Origin: Clytia hemisphaerica
Taxonomy: Eukaryota > Cnidaria > Hydrozoa > Leptothecata > Clytiidae
Length of the DNA: 64,000 nt
Assembly (NCBI GenBank): GCA_902728285.1
Contig: CACVBU010000674.1
Span: 763,106-827,105 of the forward strand
Direction: 5' to 3'
Part shown: piece by piece, positions 47,201-60,099 of the stretch
Layout of the letters: every line of letters begins with the position of its first letter
How positions within the stretch are numbered: position 1 is the stretch's first letter
Program-made: the position numbers and the translations under genes
The notes under the pieces: generated by a model
What the model was told of the DNA's origin: nothing
Database searches by the model: none
What the model saw: only the letters and a program-made list of their open reading frames with translations

Positions 47201-49078
47201 ACTTCTGCTGTAATGATAAAGAAGGCTTTAAATCTCTTCTATTTACCGACATAACATTTAAACTAGGCCCATTCTATTTACTTTTAACCTTATACAACAA
47301 CACAACTCTGTATACCAAAGGGACAACAACTTGTCCTGTTATGTTGGGTCCTTTGATGTTGTGTATGCTCAAGGATCAGTCAACGTATGATACATTGTTC
47401 CAGAAAATGTCATCCGCTACACCTGGATTAAAACACTTTTTGCAAGCTTACGCATCCGACTGTGAAACTGCTCTAAGAAACTCGATGCTTGAAGCATTTC
47501 CTGGTAGTTTAGCTTTCATATGCATGATTCACGGAAAGAAGAATGTCACAGAGCATTGCAAAAAGAAGCTTGGTCTATCTGACAATTTGACAAGAATGAT
47601 CAGACATAATATTTTCTCAACGGGTGGTTTGATTTATGCAGAAAATTCGGCTACCTTCGACAGTGAATGCGAGTGGATGAAAGAAAGATGGAATGAGTTT
47701 GAATCTGCTGAAAAACAAAATCCTGCATTCGTTACCTATTTCGAGAAAAACAAGCAATCCGATATCAAGGAACACATGCGATTAAGCCTCTCGAGGGAAG
47801 CTGGGTTTGGGAGTCAAATCGTCACTACTAACCCGATCGAGTCAGGAAATGCCATTGTCAAACACTGGAATAATTTCCAGCCGAAGGATTGTGCGACATT
47901 TTTAGGAGAGGTAGAAGACTGCATTCGTGATCAGAGGATCAACGCGGAAGACGCCTTCCTGAATCTCTCCAGTAAATACGTGGTTAGAGAAGAATTCCGA
48001 CACAAAATGATCCCCTCCTATTCCACAATGGATTCAGCTGTTAAGGAAAAGGCCCGGGCGTCCGTTCGCAAGGTATTGGTTGAGCCAGCAAGATACAAAG
48101 AAGTGATGTCCTTCAAACCAAAAAGCTTGGTTGGTCTCGAAATCAGTGAACCATCACCAAACATTGGCAAAGATGATGACGACCCATTCAATGCTCTTGC
48201 ATCTAACTAACTTACCACGTGCTGACATTGATGTCCTTAAAAGAAAAGCAAACGAAATTGTCGATCGTAAAGAAATTATCCCCGGTTTTTCTGATAACCA
48301 TTTTATCATCAAGAGTTCTGAAAAATATCGTACAGTCATCGTCTACCAAAACGGCAAAATTACGTGTGAAGAGGATTGCCATAATTTCCGAACCAGATTG
48401 TTATGTGTACACACTGTTGCGACAGCAATTCATTGCAAGAGGATTCCTGAATTCTTCTCTTGGTTTTCCAAGCAACCTCTCAACCTCACCAGAATGATTC
48501 CTCCTACACTATCACAAAAGGCTGGTAAGAAAGGAAATCCACGAAAAAGAAGAGCCAACACAGCTTCAGCTAGTTCGACATCTAACCCGAAATCTAGAAA
48601 GTTATCCCAAGTATTTCAAACAAACCAAACAACCGCGCCTGGCACAGATCTTAACTTGGATACAACTCCACCAATGAGACCAAAAGTGGTGCAGACTAGC
48701 AACAGTGGTTTGAAAATGACGATTAAGAAACCCAAAAAACCCGAGTTCAAGGAGACAACATCAACACCGTTCGAACTAATCCCAATCAAAGGAAATATTC
48801 GAAAGTGCACTGGCTGTGGAAATAATTTGAAAACTGGCCCTGACCCTTTGCTAAAGGAAGATATGGACGAATCATTTTGCATACGTCACAAGGAGCGTTA
48901 TCATTACCTTGACAAGGAAAGTGCCACCTGGGTCCCAACTTTTGGAAACATCCATTACCATGTTTTCTCTGACTGTATAAATCAAAGGAATCCGTCTTTT
49001 TGTCCTAATGACATATACTGTACCGTTGAAATCAATGACGAGCTAAAAAACTTTCTTTTCAGTAGGTTTCGCTCCTAG
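41287..49078 (+). CDS. MULE-type transposase with SWIM zinc finger, six exons, one frameshift
   Basis: Exons 41287-41344 (MAEFRRRFCREGTKQTF), 43993-44090, 44719-44771, 45106-45144, 45293-45868 and 46365-49078 all join in phase at GT-AG borders. N-terminal part: acidic, then 17-residue repeats DVSPYRDTPIDSPHCSP. C-terminal part: an N-terminal FLYWCH/WRKY-like or simply unassigned region (SWKQTGTGTKTYSVH), then the MULE DDE core: LFTDITFKLGPFYLLL (Asp about 47248), YASDCETALRN (Asp 47458), LAFICMIHGKKNV, and TNPIESGNAIVKHW (Glu 47839). A -1/+1 shift near 48205 separates this from a SWIM finger (CEEDCHNFRTRLLCVHTVA), a basic tail and a CTGCG...FCIRHKERY cluster ending at 49078. MULE transposases cut and paste DNA, usually with 8-11-bp duplications. 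I found no TIRs. It may be a recently dead transposon gene or a domesticated one. Confidence 0.8.
42154..42628. mobile_element. G-tract-rich MITE in intron 1 of the MULE gene
   Basis: CATAGTGGGCA (42154) faces TGCCCACTATG (42618-42628); GGGAG occurs on both sides (possible 5-bp duplication). Inside are about twelve runs of five to nine G, many in the motif AGAGGGGGGTTGAA. Similar motifs occur at 45905-45975 and 46045-46100. G-quadruplex potential on the plus strand is high. Confidence 0.6.
42629..43992. other. Remainder of intron 1 of the MULE gene
   Basis: No exon is supported. Several long G or C tracts (43143-43154, 43589-43603, 43728-43738) and fragments resembling other G-rich repeats. 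Confidence 0.5.
45348..45701 (+). repeat. 51-bp coding minisatellite (17-residue repeat), seven copies
   Basis: Units start at 45348, 45399, 45450, 45501, 45552, 45603 (48 bp) and 45651, reading DVSPYRDTPIDSPHCSP in the MULE gene frame. The first four are nearly identical; the later ones diverge. Antisense frames over this stretch are shadows. Confidence 0.9.
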
Positions 49079-49273
49079 TTCCTACCTAGCTGACCCAAAA
49101 TCATTTGTTACATTATATTTTAAAAACGAAAAAATTCTTTATCTACATTTTGATACCTTTATTGTTTCATGATTAGTTTTTCATGATCTCTACTTTGTAC
49201 GTCATTATACTTTTCTAGTATCAACTGTCAAGTTACATTAAGTCGATCCAAATGATTTAGAGGGCTTATAGTA
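49079..49273. other. Transition from MULE gene to satellite
   Basis: AT-rich 3' flank. No TIR of the MULE recognised. Confidence 0.4.
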
Positions 49274-49341
49274 ATTTACGGAATAAAATTCCGCCTTTTA
49301 ATTTACGGAATTTTATTCCGCAAATTACTAATCTACGGAAT

Positions 49342-52300
49342 ACGTTGATATCTCTTGAAGCAATAAAGGTATATTGTTAAAACTTCACACATGTCTTTAT
49401 AATGGATCAAGGCTGCTACATGCCAAATTTGGGAATATGAAACCTACGTAAACCGTAATTACGGCCAATAAAACATTTAGTGCCGTACTGATTACAAAGA
49501 TTCCGCAAATTACTAATCTACGGAATTCTAAAATAACTTTCGAACCGTTGTATATCTTAAAACAAAATTTGGCACGTATCTTAGTATTCGTATGACTCTG
49601 CTTCATGCCAAAAATCAGCTCTGTAGTACTTTGTTGACGGGAGTTACATAAGAAAAACGTAAAATCACGTAATCATCCTATAACCGTTCACCACCAAAAC
49701 CTAGAACTGCTCTAATTCAAGGAGAAATTGGACCAACAAGCCCAAACTGGGTGTGAACACGTATGGTGTATATAAAAGTCCTCTCTAAAAAAATTAAATC
49801 CCCTAACCGACGTGGGAAGAAGATACGTAAGAAAAACGTAATGTGACGTAGTGCAAAAATACAAGTCTGCGTATCTATGGAATGAATATGTTTCACAACA
49901 AGAAGATTTGCACAAGGTAGCCCCTTTGTGACAAAAGCTCACATGAAAAATTTCAGACCAATACAATGACGTCATCGAGAGTTACGTTGAAATTCCGCAA
50001 ATTACTAATCTGCGGAATAAAATTCCGCAATTTACTAATCTACGGAATTCTCAAATAACTTTCGAACCGTTATATATCATGCAGCAAAATTTGGCACGTG
50101 TGTTAGTATCTAAATAACGCTGCTTCACGCCAAAAATCAGATCTGTGGTATCTTGTTGACGGGAGTTACGTGAGAAAAACGTAATTCGACGTAGTGCAAA
50201 AATACCAGTCTCCGTATTTCCGCAACCAATAAGTCTCACAACATGAAAATTTGCACAGGGTAGCCCCTTTGTGATAAAAACTCACAAGCCAAATTTCAGA
50301 TCAATACAAAGACGTCATCGGGAGTTACGTTGAAATTCCGCAAATTACTAATCTGCGGAATAATATTCCGCAAATTACTAATCTACGGAATATTCAAATA
50401 ACTCTCGAACCGTTGTATATCTTAAAACGAAATTTGGCACGTATCTTAGTATCCGTATGACTCTGCTTCATGCCAAAAATCAGCTCTGTAGTACTTTGTT
50501 GACGGGAGTTACATAAGAAAAACGTAAAATCACGTAATCATCGTATAACCGTTCACCACCAAAACTTAGAACTGCTCTAATTCGAGGAGAAATTGAACCA
50601 ACTAGCCCAAATTTGGTGTGATCACGTAAGGTATATATAAAAGTCCTCTCTAAAAAAATTAAATCCCTTACCCGACGTGGGAAGAAGATACGTAAGAAAA
50701 ACGTAATGTGACGTAGTGCAAAAATACAAGTCTGCGTATCTATGGAACGAATATGTTTCACAACAAGGAAATTGGCACAAGGTAGCCCCTTTGTGACAAA
50801 AGCTCACATGAAAAATTTCAGACCAATAAAATGACGTCATCGAGAGTTACGTTGAAATTCCGCAAATTACTAATCTGCGGAATAATATTCCGCAAATTAC
50901 TAATCTACGGAATTCTCAAATAACTTTCGAACCGTTTTATATAATGCAGCGAAATTTGGCACGTGTGTTAGTATCTAAAAGACGCTGCTTCACGTCAAAA
51001 ATCAGATCTGTGGTACCTTGTTGACGGGAGTTACGTGAGAAAAACGTAATTCGACGTAGTGCAAAAATACCAGTCTCCGTATTTCCGCAACCAATAAGTC
51101 TCACAACATGAAAATTTGCACAGGGTAGCCCCTTTGTGATAAAAACTCACAAGCCAAATTTCAGATCAATACAAAGACGTCATCGGGAGTTACGTTGAAA
51201 TGCCGCAAATTACTAATCTACGGAATACGTTGATATCTCTTGAAGCAATAAAGGTATATTGTTAAAACTTCACACATGTCTTTATAATGGATCAAGGCTG
51301 CTACATGCCAAATTGGGAATATGAAACCTACGTAAACCGTAATTACGGCCAATAAAACATTAGTGCCGTACTGATTACAAAGATTCCGCAAATTACTAAT
51401 CTACGGAATTCTAAAATAACTTTCGAACCGTTGTATATCTTAAAACAAAATTTGGCACGTATCTTAGTATTCGTATGACTCTGCTTCATGCCAAAAATCA
51501 GCTCTGTAGTACTTTGTTGACGGGAGTTACATAAGAAAAACGTAAAATCACGTAATCATCCTATAACCGTTCACCACCAAAACTAGAACTGCTCTAATTC
51601 AAGGAGAAATTGGACCAACAAGCCCAAACTGGTGTGAACACGTATGGTGTATATAAAAGTCCTCTCTAAAAAAATTAAATCCCCTAACCGACGTGGGAAG
51701 AAGATACGTAAGAAAAACGTAATGTGACGTAGTGCAAAAATACAAGTCTGCGTATCTATGGAATGAATATGTTTCACAACAAGAAGATTTGCACAAGGTA
51801 GCCCCTTTGTGACAAAAGCTCACATGAAAAATTTCAGACCAATACAATGACGTCATCGAGAGTTACGTTGAAATTCCGCAAATTACTAATCTGCGGAATA
51901 AAATTCCGCAATTTACTAATCTACGGAATTCTCAAATAACTTTCGAACCGTTATATATCATGCAGCAAAATTTGGCACGTGTGTTAGTATCTAAATAACG
52001 CTGCTTCACGCCAAAAATCAGATCTGTGGTATCTTGTTGACGGGAGTTACGTGAGAAAAACGTAATTCGACGTAGTGCAAAAATACCAGTCTCCGTATTT
52101 CCGCAACCAATAAGTCTCACAACATGAAAATTTGCACAGGGTAGCCCCTTTGTGATAAAAACTCACAAGCCAAATTTCAGATCAATACAAAGACGTCATC
52201 GGGAGTTACGTTGAAATTCCGCAAATTACTAATCTGCGGAATAATATTCCGCAAATTACTAATCTACGGAATATTCAAATAACTCTCGAACCGTTGTATA

Positions 52301-55300
52301 TCTTAAAACGAAATTTGGCACGTATCTTAGTATCCGTATGACTCTGCTTCATGCCAAAAATCAGCTCTGTAGTACTTTGTTGACGGGAGTTACATAAGAA
52401 AAACGTAAAATCACGTAATCATCGTATAACCGTTCACCACCAAAACTTAGAACTGCTCTAATTCGAGGAGAAATTGAACCAACTAGCCCAAATTTGGTGT
52501 GATCACGTAAGGTATATATAAAAGTCCTCTCTAAAAAAATTAAATCCCTTACCCGACGTGGGAAGAAGATACGTAAGAAAAACGTAATGTGACGTAGTGC
52601 AAAAATACAAGTCTGCGTATCTATGGAACGAATATGTTTCACAACAAGGAAATTGGCACAAGGTAGCCCCTTTGTGACAAAAGCTCACATGAAAAATTTC
52701 AGACCAATAAAATGACGTCATCGAGAGTTACGTTGAAATTCCGCAAATTACTAATCTGCGGAATAATATTCCGCAAATTACTAATCTACGGAATTCTCAA
52801 ATAACTTTCGAACCGTTTTATATAATGCAGCGAAATTTGGCACGTGTGTTAGTATCTAAAAGACGCTGCTTCACGTCAAAAATCAGATCTGTGGTACCTT
52901 GTTGACGGGAGTTACGTGAGAAAAACGTAATTCGACGTAGTGCAAAAATACCAGTCTCCGTATTTCCGCAACCAATAAGTCTCACAACATGAAAATTTGC
53001 ACAGGGTAGCCCCTTTGTGATAAAAACTCACAAGCCAAATTTCAGATCAATACAAAGACGTCATCGGGAGTTACGTTGAAATGCCGCAAATTACTAATCT
53101 ACGGAATACGTTGATATCTCTTGAAGCAATAAAGGTATATTGTTAAAACTTCACACATGTCTTTATAATGGATCAAGGCTGCTACATGCCAAATTTGGGA
53201 ATATGAAACCTACGTAAACCGTAATTACGGCCAATAAAACATTTAGTGCCGTACTGATTACAAAGATTCCGCAAATTACTAATCTACGGAATTCTAAAAT
53301 AACTTTCGAACCGTTGTATATCTTAAAACAAAATTTGGCACGTATCTTAGTATTCGTATGACTCTGCTTCATGCCAAAAATCAGCTCTGTAGTACTTTGT
53401 TGACGGGAGTTACATAAGAAAAACGTAAAATCACGTAATCATCCTATAACCGTTCACCACCAAAACCTAGAACTGCTCTAATTCAAGGAGAAATTGGACC
53501 AACAAGCCCAAACTGGGTGTGAACACGTATGGTGTATATAAAAGTCCTCTCTAAAAAAATTAAATCCCCTAACCGACGTGGGAAGAAGATACGTAAGAAA
53601 AACGTAATGTGACGTAGTGCAAAAATACAAGTCTGCGTATCTATGGAATGAATATGTTTCACAACAAGAAGATTTGCACAAGGTAGCCCCTTTGTGACAA
53701 AAGCTCACATGAAAAATTTCAGACCAATACAATGACGTCATCGAGAGTTACGTTGAAATTCCGCAAATTACTAATCTGCGGAATAAAATTCCGCAATTTA
53801 CTAATCTACGGAATTCTCAAATAACTTTCGAACCGTTATATATCATGCAGCAAAATTTGGCACGTGTGTTAGTATCTAAATAACGCTGCTTCACGCCAAA
53901 AATCAGATCTGTGGTATCTTGTTGACGGGAGTTACGTGAGAAAAACGTAATTCGACGTAGTGCAAAAATACCAGTCTCCGTATTTCCGCAACCAATAAGT
54001 CTCACAACATGAAAATTTGCACAGGGTAGCCCCTTTGTGATAAAAACTCACAAGCCAAATTTCAGATCAATACAAAGACGTCATCGGGAGTTACGTTGAA
54101 ATTCCGCAAATTACTAATCTGCGGAATAATATTCCGCAAATTACTAATCTACGGAATATTCAAATAACTCTCGAACCGTTGTATATCTTAAAACGAAATT
54201 TGGCACGTATCTTAGTATCCGTATGACTCTGCTTCATGCCAAAAATCAGCTCTGTAGTACTTTGTTGACGGGAGTTACATAAGAAAAACGTAAAATCACG
54301 TAATCATCGTATAACCGTTCACCACCAAAACTTAGAACTGCTCTAATTCGAGGAGAAATTGAACCAACTAGCCCAAATTTGGTGTGATCACGTAAGGTAT
54401 ATATAAAAGTCCTCTCTAAAAAAATTAAATCCCTTACCCGACGTGGGAAGAAGATACGTAAGAAAAACGTAATGTGACGTAGTGCAAAAATACAAGTCTG
54501 CGTATCTATGGAACGAATATGTTTCACAACAAGGAAATTGGCACAAGGTAGCCCCTTTGTGACAAAAGCTCACATGAAAAATTTCAGACCAATAAAATGA
54601 CGTCATCGAGAGTTACGTTGAAATTCCGCAAATTACTAATCTGCGGAATAATATTCCGCATATTACTAATCTACGGAATTCTCAAATAACTTTCGAACCG
54701 TTATATATCATGCAGCAAAATTTGGCACGTGTGTTAGTATCTAAATAATGCTGCTTCACGCCAAAAATCAGATCTGTGGTACCTTGTTGACGGGAGTTAC
54801 GTGAGAAAAACGTAATTCGACGTAGTGCAAAAATACCAGTCTCCGTATTTCCGCAACCAATAAGTCTCACAACATGAAAATTTGCACAGGGTAGCCCCTT
54901 TGTGATAAAAACTCACAGGCCAAATTTCAGATCAATACAAAGACGTCATCGGGAGTTACGTTGAAATTCCGCAAATTACTAATCTGCGGAATAATGTTCC
55001 GCAAATTACTAATCTACGGAATATTCAAATAACTCTCGAACCGTTGTATATCTTAAAATGAAATTTGGCACGTATCTTAGTATTTGTATGACTCTGCTTC
55101 ATGCCAAAAATCAGCTCTGTAGTACTTTGTTGACGGGAGTTACATAAGAAAAACGTAAAATCACGTAATCATCCTATAACCGTTCACCACCAAAACTTAG
55201 AACTGCTCTAATTCGAGGAGAAATTGGACCAACTAGCCCAAATTTGGTGTGATCACGTAAGGTATATATAAAAGTCCTCTCTAAAAAAATTAAATCCCTT

Positions 55301-55856
55301 ACCCCACGTGGGAAGAAGATACGTAAGAAAAACGTAATGTGACGTAGTGCAAAAATACAAGTCTGCGTATCTATGGAACGAATATGTTTCACAACAAGGA
55401 AATTGGCACAAGGTAGCCCCTTTGTGACAAAAGCTCACATGAAAAATTTCAGACCAATAAAATGACGTCATCGAGAGTTACGTTGAAATTCCGCAAATTA
55501 CTAATCTGCGGAATAATATTCCGCAATTACTAATCTACGGAATTCTCAAATAACTTTCGAACCGTTTTATATAATGCAGCGAAATTTGGCACGTGTGTTA
55601 GTATCTAAAAGACGCTGCTTCACGTCAAAAATCAGATCTGTGGTACCTTGTTGACGGGAGTTACGTGAGAAAAACGTAATTCGACGTAGTGCAAAAATAC
55701 CAGTCTCCGTATTTCCGCAACCAATAAGTCTCACAACATGAAAATTTGCACAGGGTAGCCCCTTTGTGATAAAAACTCACAAGCCAAATTTCAGATCAAT
55801 ACAAAGACGTCATCGGGAGTTACGTTGAAATTCCGCAAATTACTAATCTACGGAAT
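49342..55856. repeat. Higher-order repeat units of about 1.88 kb within the satellite
   Basis: A 150-160-bp segment found only here (starting ACGTTGATATCTCTTGAAG) opens units at 49342, 51227 and 53108, and recurs at 55857: spacings 1885, 1881 and 2749 bp (the last has one extra A+B dimer). Each unit is segment + A + B + A + B. The first two units are almost identical base for base, indicating very recent amplification or gene conversion. Confidence 0.85.
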
Positions 55857-58800
55857 ACGTTGATATCTCTTGAAGCAATAAAGGTATATTGTTAAAACTT
55901 CACATGTCTTTATAATGGATCAAGGCTGCTACATGCCAAATTTGGGAATATGAAACCTACGTAAACCGTAATTACGGCCAATAAAACATTTAGTGCCGTA
56001 CTGATTACAAAGATTCCGCAAATTACTAATCTACGGAATTCTAAAATAACTTTCGAACCGTTGTATATCTTAAAACAAAATTTGGCACGTATCTTAGTAT
56101 TCGTATGACTCTGCTTCATGCCAAAAATCAGCTCTGTAGTACTTTGTTGACGGGAGTTACATAAGAAAAACGTAAAATCACGTAATCATCCTATAACCGT
56201 TCACCACCAAAACCTAGAACTGCTCTAATTCAAGGAGAAATTGGACCAACAAGCCCAAACTGGGTGTGAACACGTATGGTGTATATAAAAGTCCTCTCTA
56301 AAAAAATTAAATCCCCTAACCGACGTGGGAAGAAGATACGTAAGAAAAACGTAATGTGACGTAGTGCAAAAATACAAGTCTGCGTATCTATGGAATGAAT
56401 ATGTTTCACAACAAGAAGATTTGCACAAGGTAGCCCCTTTGTGACAAAAGCTCACATGAAAAATTTCAGACCAATACAATGACGTCATCGAGAGTTACGT
56501 TGAAATTCCGCAAATTACTAATCTGCGGAATAAAATTCCGCAATTTACTAATCTACGGAATTCTCAAATAACTTTCGAACCGTTATATATCATGCAGCAA
56601 AATTTGGCACGTGTGTTAGTATCTAAATAACGCTGCTTCACGCCAAAAATCAGATCTGTGGTACCTTGTTGACGGGAGTTACGTGAGAAAAACGTAATTC
56701 GACGTAGTGCAAAAATACCAGTCTCCGTATTTCCGCAACCAATAAGTCTCACAACATGAAAATTTGCACAGGGTAGCCCCTTTGTGATAAAAACTCACAA
56801 GCCAAATTTCAGATCAATACAAAGACGTCATCGGGAGTTACGTTGAAATTCCGCAAATTACTAATCTGCGGAATAATATTCCGCAAATTACTAATCTACG
56901 GAATTCTAAAATAACTTTCGAACCGTTGTATATCTTAAAACAAAATTTGGCACGTATCTTAGTATTCGTATGACTCTGCTTCATGCCAAAAATCAGCTCT
57001 GTAGTACTTTGTTGACGGGAGTTACATAAGAAAAACGTAAAATCACGTAATCATCCTATAACCGTTCACCACCAAAACTAGAACTACTCTAATTCGAGGA
57101 GAAATTGGACCAACAAGCCCAAACTAGGTGTGAACACGTAAGGTATATATAAAAGTCCTCTCTAAAAAAATTAAATCCCCTAACCGACGTGGGAAGAAGA
57201 TACGTAAGAAAAACGTAATGTGACGTAGTGCAAAAATACAAGTCTGCGTATCTATGGAACGAATATGTTTCACAACAAGAAAATTTGCACAAGGTAGCCC
57301 CTTTGTGACAAAAGCTCACATGAAAAATTTCAGACCAATACAATGACGTCATCGAGAGTTACGTTGAAATTCCGCAAATTACTAATCTGCGGAATAAAAT
57401 TCCGCAATTTACTAATCTACGGAATTCTCAAATAACTTTCGAACCGTTATATATCATGCAGCAAAATTTGGCACGTGTGTTAGTATCTAAATAACGCTGC
57501 TTCACGCCAAAAATCAGATCTGTGGTACCTTGTTGACGGGAGTTACGTGAGAAAAACGTAATTCGACGTAGTGCAAAAATACCAGTCTCCGTATTTCCGC
57601 AACCAATAAGTCTCACAACATGAAAATTTGCACAGGGTAGCCCCTTTGTGATAAAAACTCACAAGCCAAATTTCAGATCAATACAAAGACGTCATCGGGA
57701 GTTACGTTGAAATTCCGCAAATTACTAATCTGCGGAATAATATTCCGCAAATTACTAATCTACGGAATATTCAAATAACTCTCGAACCGTTGTATATCTT
57801 AAAACGAAATTTGGCACGTATCTTAGTATCCGTATGACTCTGCTTCATGCCAAAAATCAGCTCTGTAGTACTTTGTTGACGGGAGTTACATAAGAAAAAC
57901 GTAAAATCACGTAATCATCCTATAACCGTTCACCACCAAAACTTAGAACTGCTCTAATTCGAGGAGAAATTGGACCAACTAGCCCAAATTTGGTGTGATC
58001 ACGTAAGGTATATATAAAAGTCCTCTCTAAAAAAATTAAATCCCTTACCCGACGTGGGAAGAAGATACGTAAGAAAAACGTAATGTGACGTAGTGCAAAA
58101 ATACAAGTCTGCGTATCTATGGAACGAATATGTTTCACAACAAGGAAATTGGCACAAGGTAGCCCCTTTGTGACAAAAGCTCACATGAAAAATTTCAGAC
58201 CAATAAAATGACGTCATCGAGAGTTACGTTGAAATTCCGCAAATTACTAATCTGCGGAATAATATTCCGCAAATTACTAATCTACGGAATTCTCAAATAA
58301 CTTTCGAACCGTTATATATCATGCAGCAAAATTTGGCACGTGTGTTAGTATCTAAATAACGCTGCTTCACGCCAAAAATCAGATCTGTGGTACCTTGTTG
58401 ACGGGAGTTACGTGAGAAAAACGTAATTCGACGTAGTGCAAAAATACCAGTCTCCGTATTTCCGCAACCAATAAGTCTCACAACATGAAAATTTGCACAG
58501 GGTAGCCCCTTTGTGATAAAAACTCACAAGCCAAATTTCAGATCAATACAAAGACGTCATCGGGAGTTACGTTGAAATTCCGCAAATTACTAATCTGCGG
58601 AATAATATTCCGCAAATTACTAATCTACGGAATATTCAAATAACTCTCGAACCGTTGTATATCTTAAAACGAAATTTGGCACGTATCTTAGTATCCGTAT
58701 GACTCTGCTTCATGCCAAAAATCAGCTCTGTAGTACTTTGTTGACGGGAGTTACATAAGAAAAACGTAAAATCACGTAATCATCCTATAACCGTTCACCA

Positions 58801-60099
58801 CCAAAACTTAGAACTGCTCTAATTCGAGGAGAAATTGGACCAACTAGCCCAAATTTGGTGTGATCACGTAAGGTATATATAAAAGTCCTCTCTAAAAAAA
58901 TTAAATCCCTTACCCGACGTGGGAAGAAGATACGTAAGAAAAACGTAATGTGACGTAGTGCAAAAATACAAGTCTGCGTATCTATGGAACGAATATGTTT
59001 CACAACAAGGAAATTGGCACAAGGTAGCCCCTTTGTGACAAAAGCTCACATGAAAAATTTCAGACCAATAAATGACGTCATCGAGAGTTACGTTGAAATT
59101 CCGCAAATTACTAATCTGCGGAATAATATTCCGCAAATTACTAATCTACGGAATTCTCAAATAACTTTCGAACCGTTATATATCATGCAGCAAAATTTGG
59201 CACGTGTGTTAGTATCTAAATAACGCTGCTTCACGCCAAAAATCAGATCTGTGGTACCTTGTTGACGGGAGTTACGTGAGAAAAACGTAATTCGACGTAG
59301 TGCAAAAATACCAGTCTCCGTATTTCCGCAACCAATAAGTCTCACAACATGAAAATTTGCACAGGGTAGCCCCTTTGTGATAAAAACTCACAAGCCAAAT
59401 TTCAGATCAATACAAAGACGTCATCGGGAGTTACGTTGAAATTCCGCAAATTACTAATCTGCGGAATAATATTCCGCAAATTACTAATCTACGGAATATT
59501 CAAATAACTCTCGAACCGTTGTATATCTTAAAACGAAATTTGGCACGTATCTTAGTATCCGTATGACTCTGCTTCATGCCAAAAATCAGCTCTGTAGTAC
59601 TTTGTTGACGGGAGTTACATAAGAAAAACGTAAAATCACGTAATCATCCTATAACCGTTCACCACCAAAACTTAGAACTGCTCTAATTCGAGGAGAAATT
59701 GAACCAACTAGCCCAAATTTGGTGTGATCACGTAAGGTATATATAAAAGTCCTCTCTAAAAAAATTAAATCCCTTACCCAAGAAGATACGTAAGAAAAAC
59801 GTAATGTGACGTAGTGCAAAAATACAAGTCTGCGTATCTATGGAACGAATATGTTTCACAACAAGGAAATTGGCACAAGGTAGCCCCTTTGTGACAAAAG
59901 CTCACATGAAAAATTTCAGACCAATACAATGACGTCATCGAGAGTTACGTTGAAATTCCGCAAATTACTAATCTGCGGAATAAAATTCCGCAATTTACTA
60001 ATCTACGGAATTCTCAAATAACTTTCGAACCGTTATATATCATGCAGCAAAATTTGGCACGTGTGTTAGTATCTAAATAACGCTGCTTCACGCCAAAAA

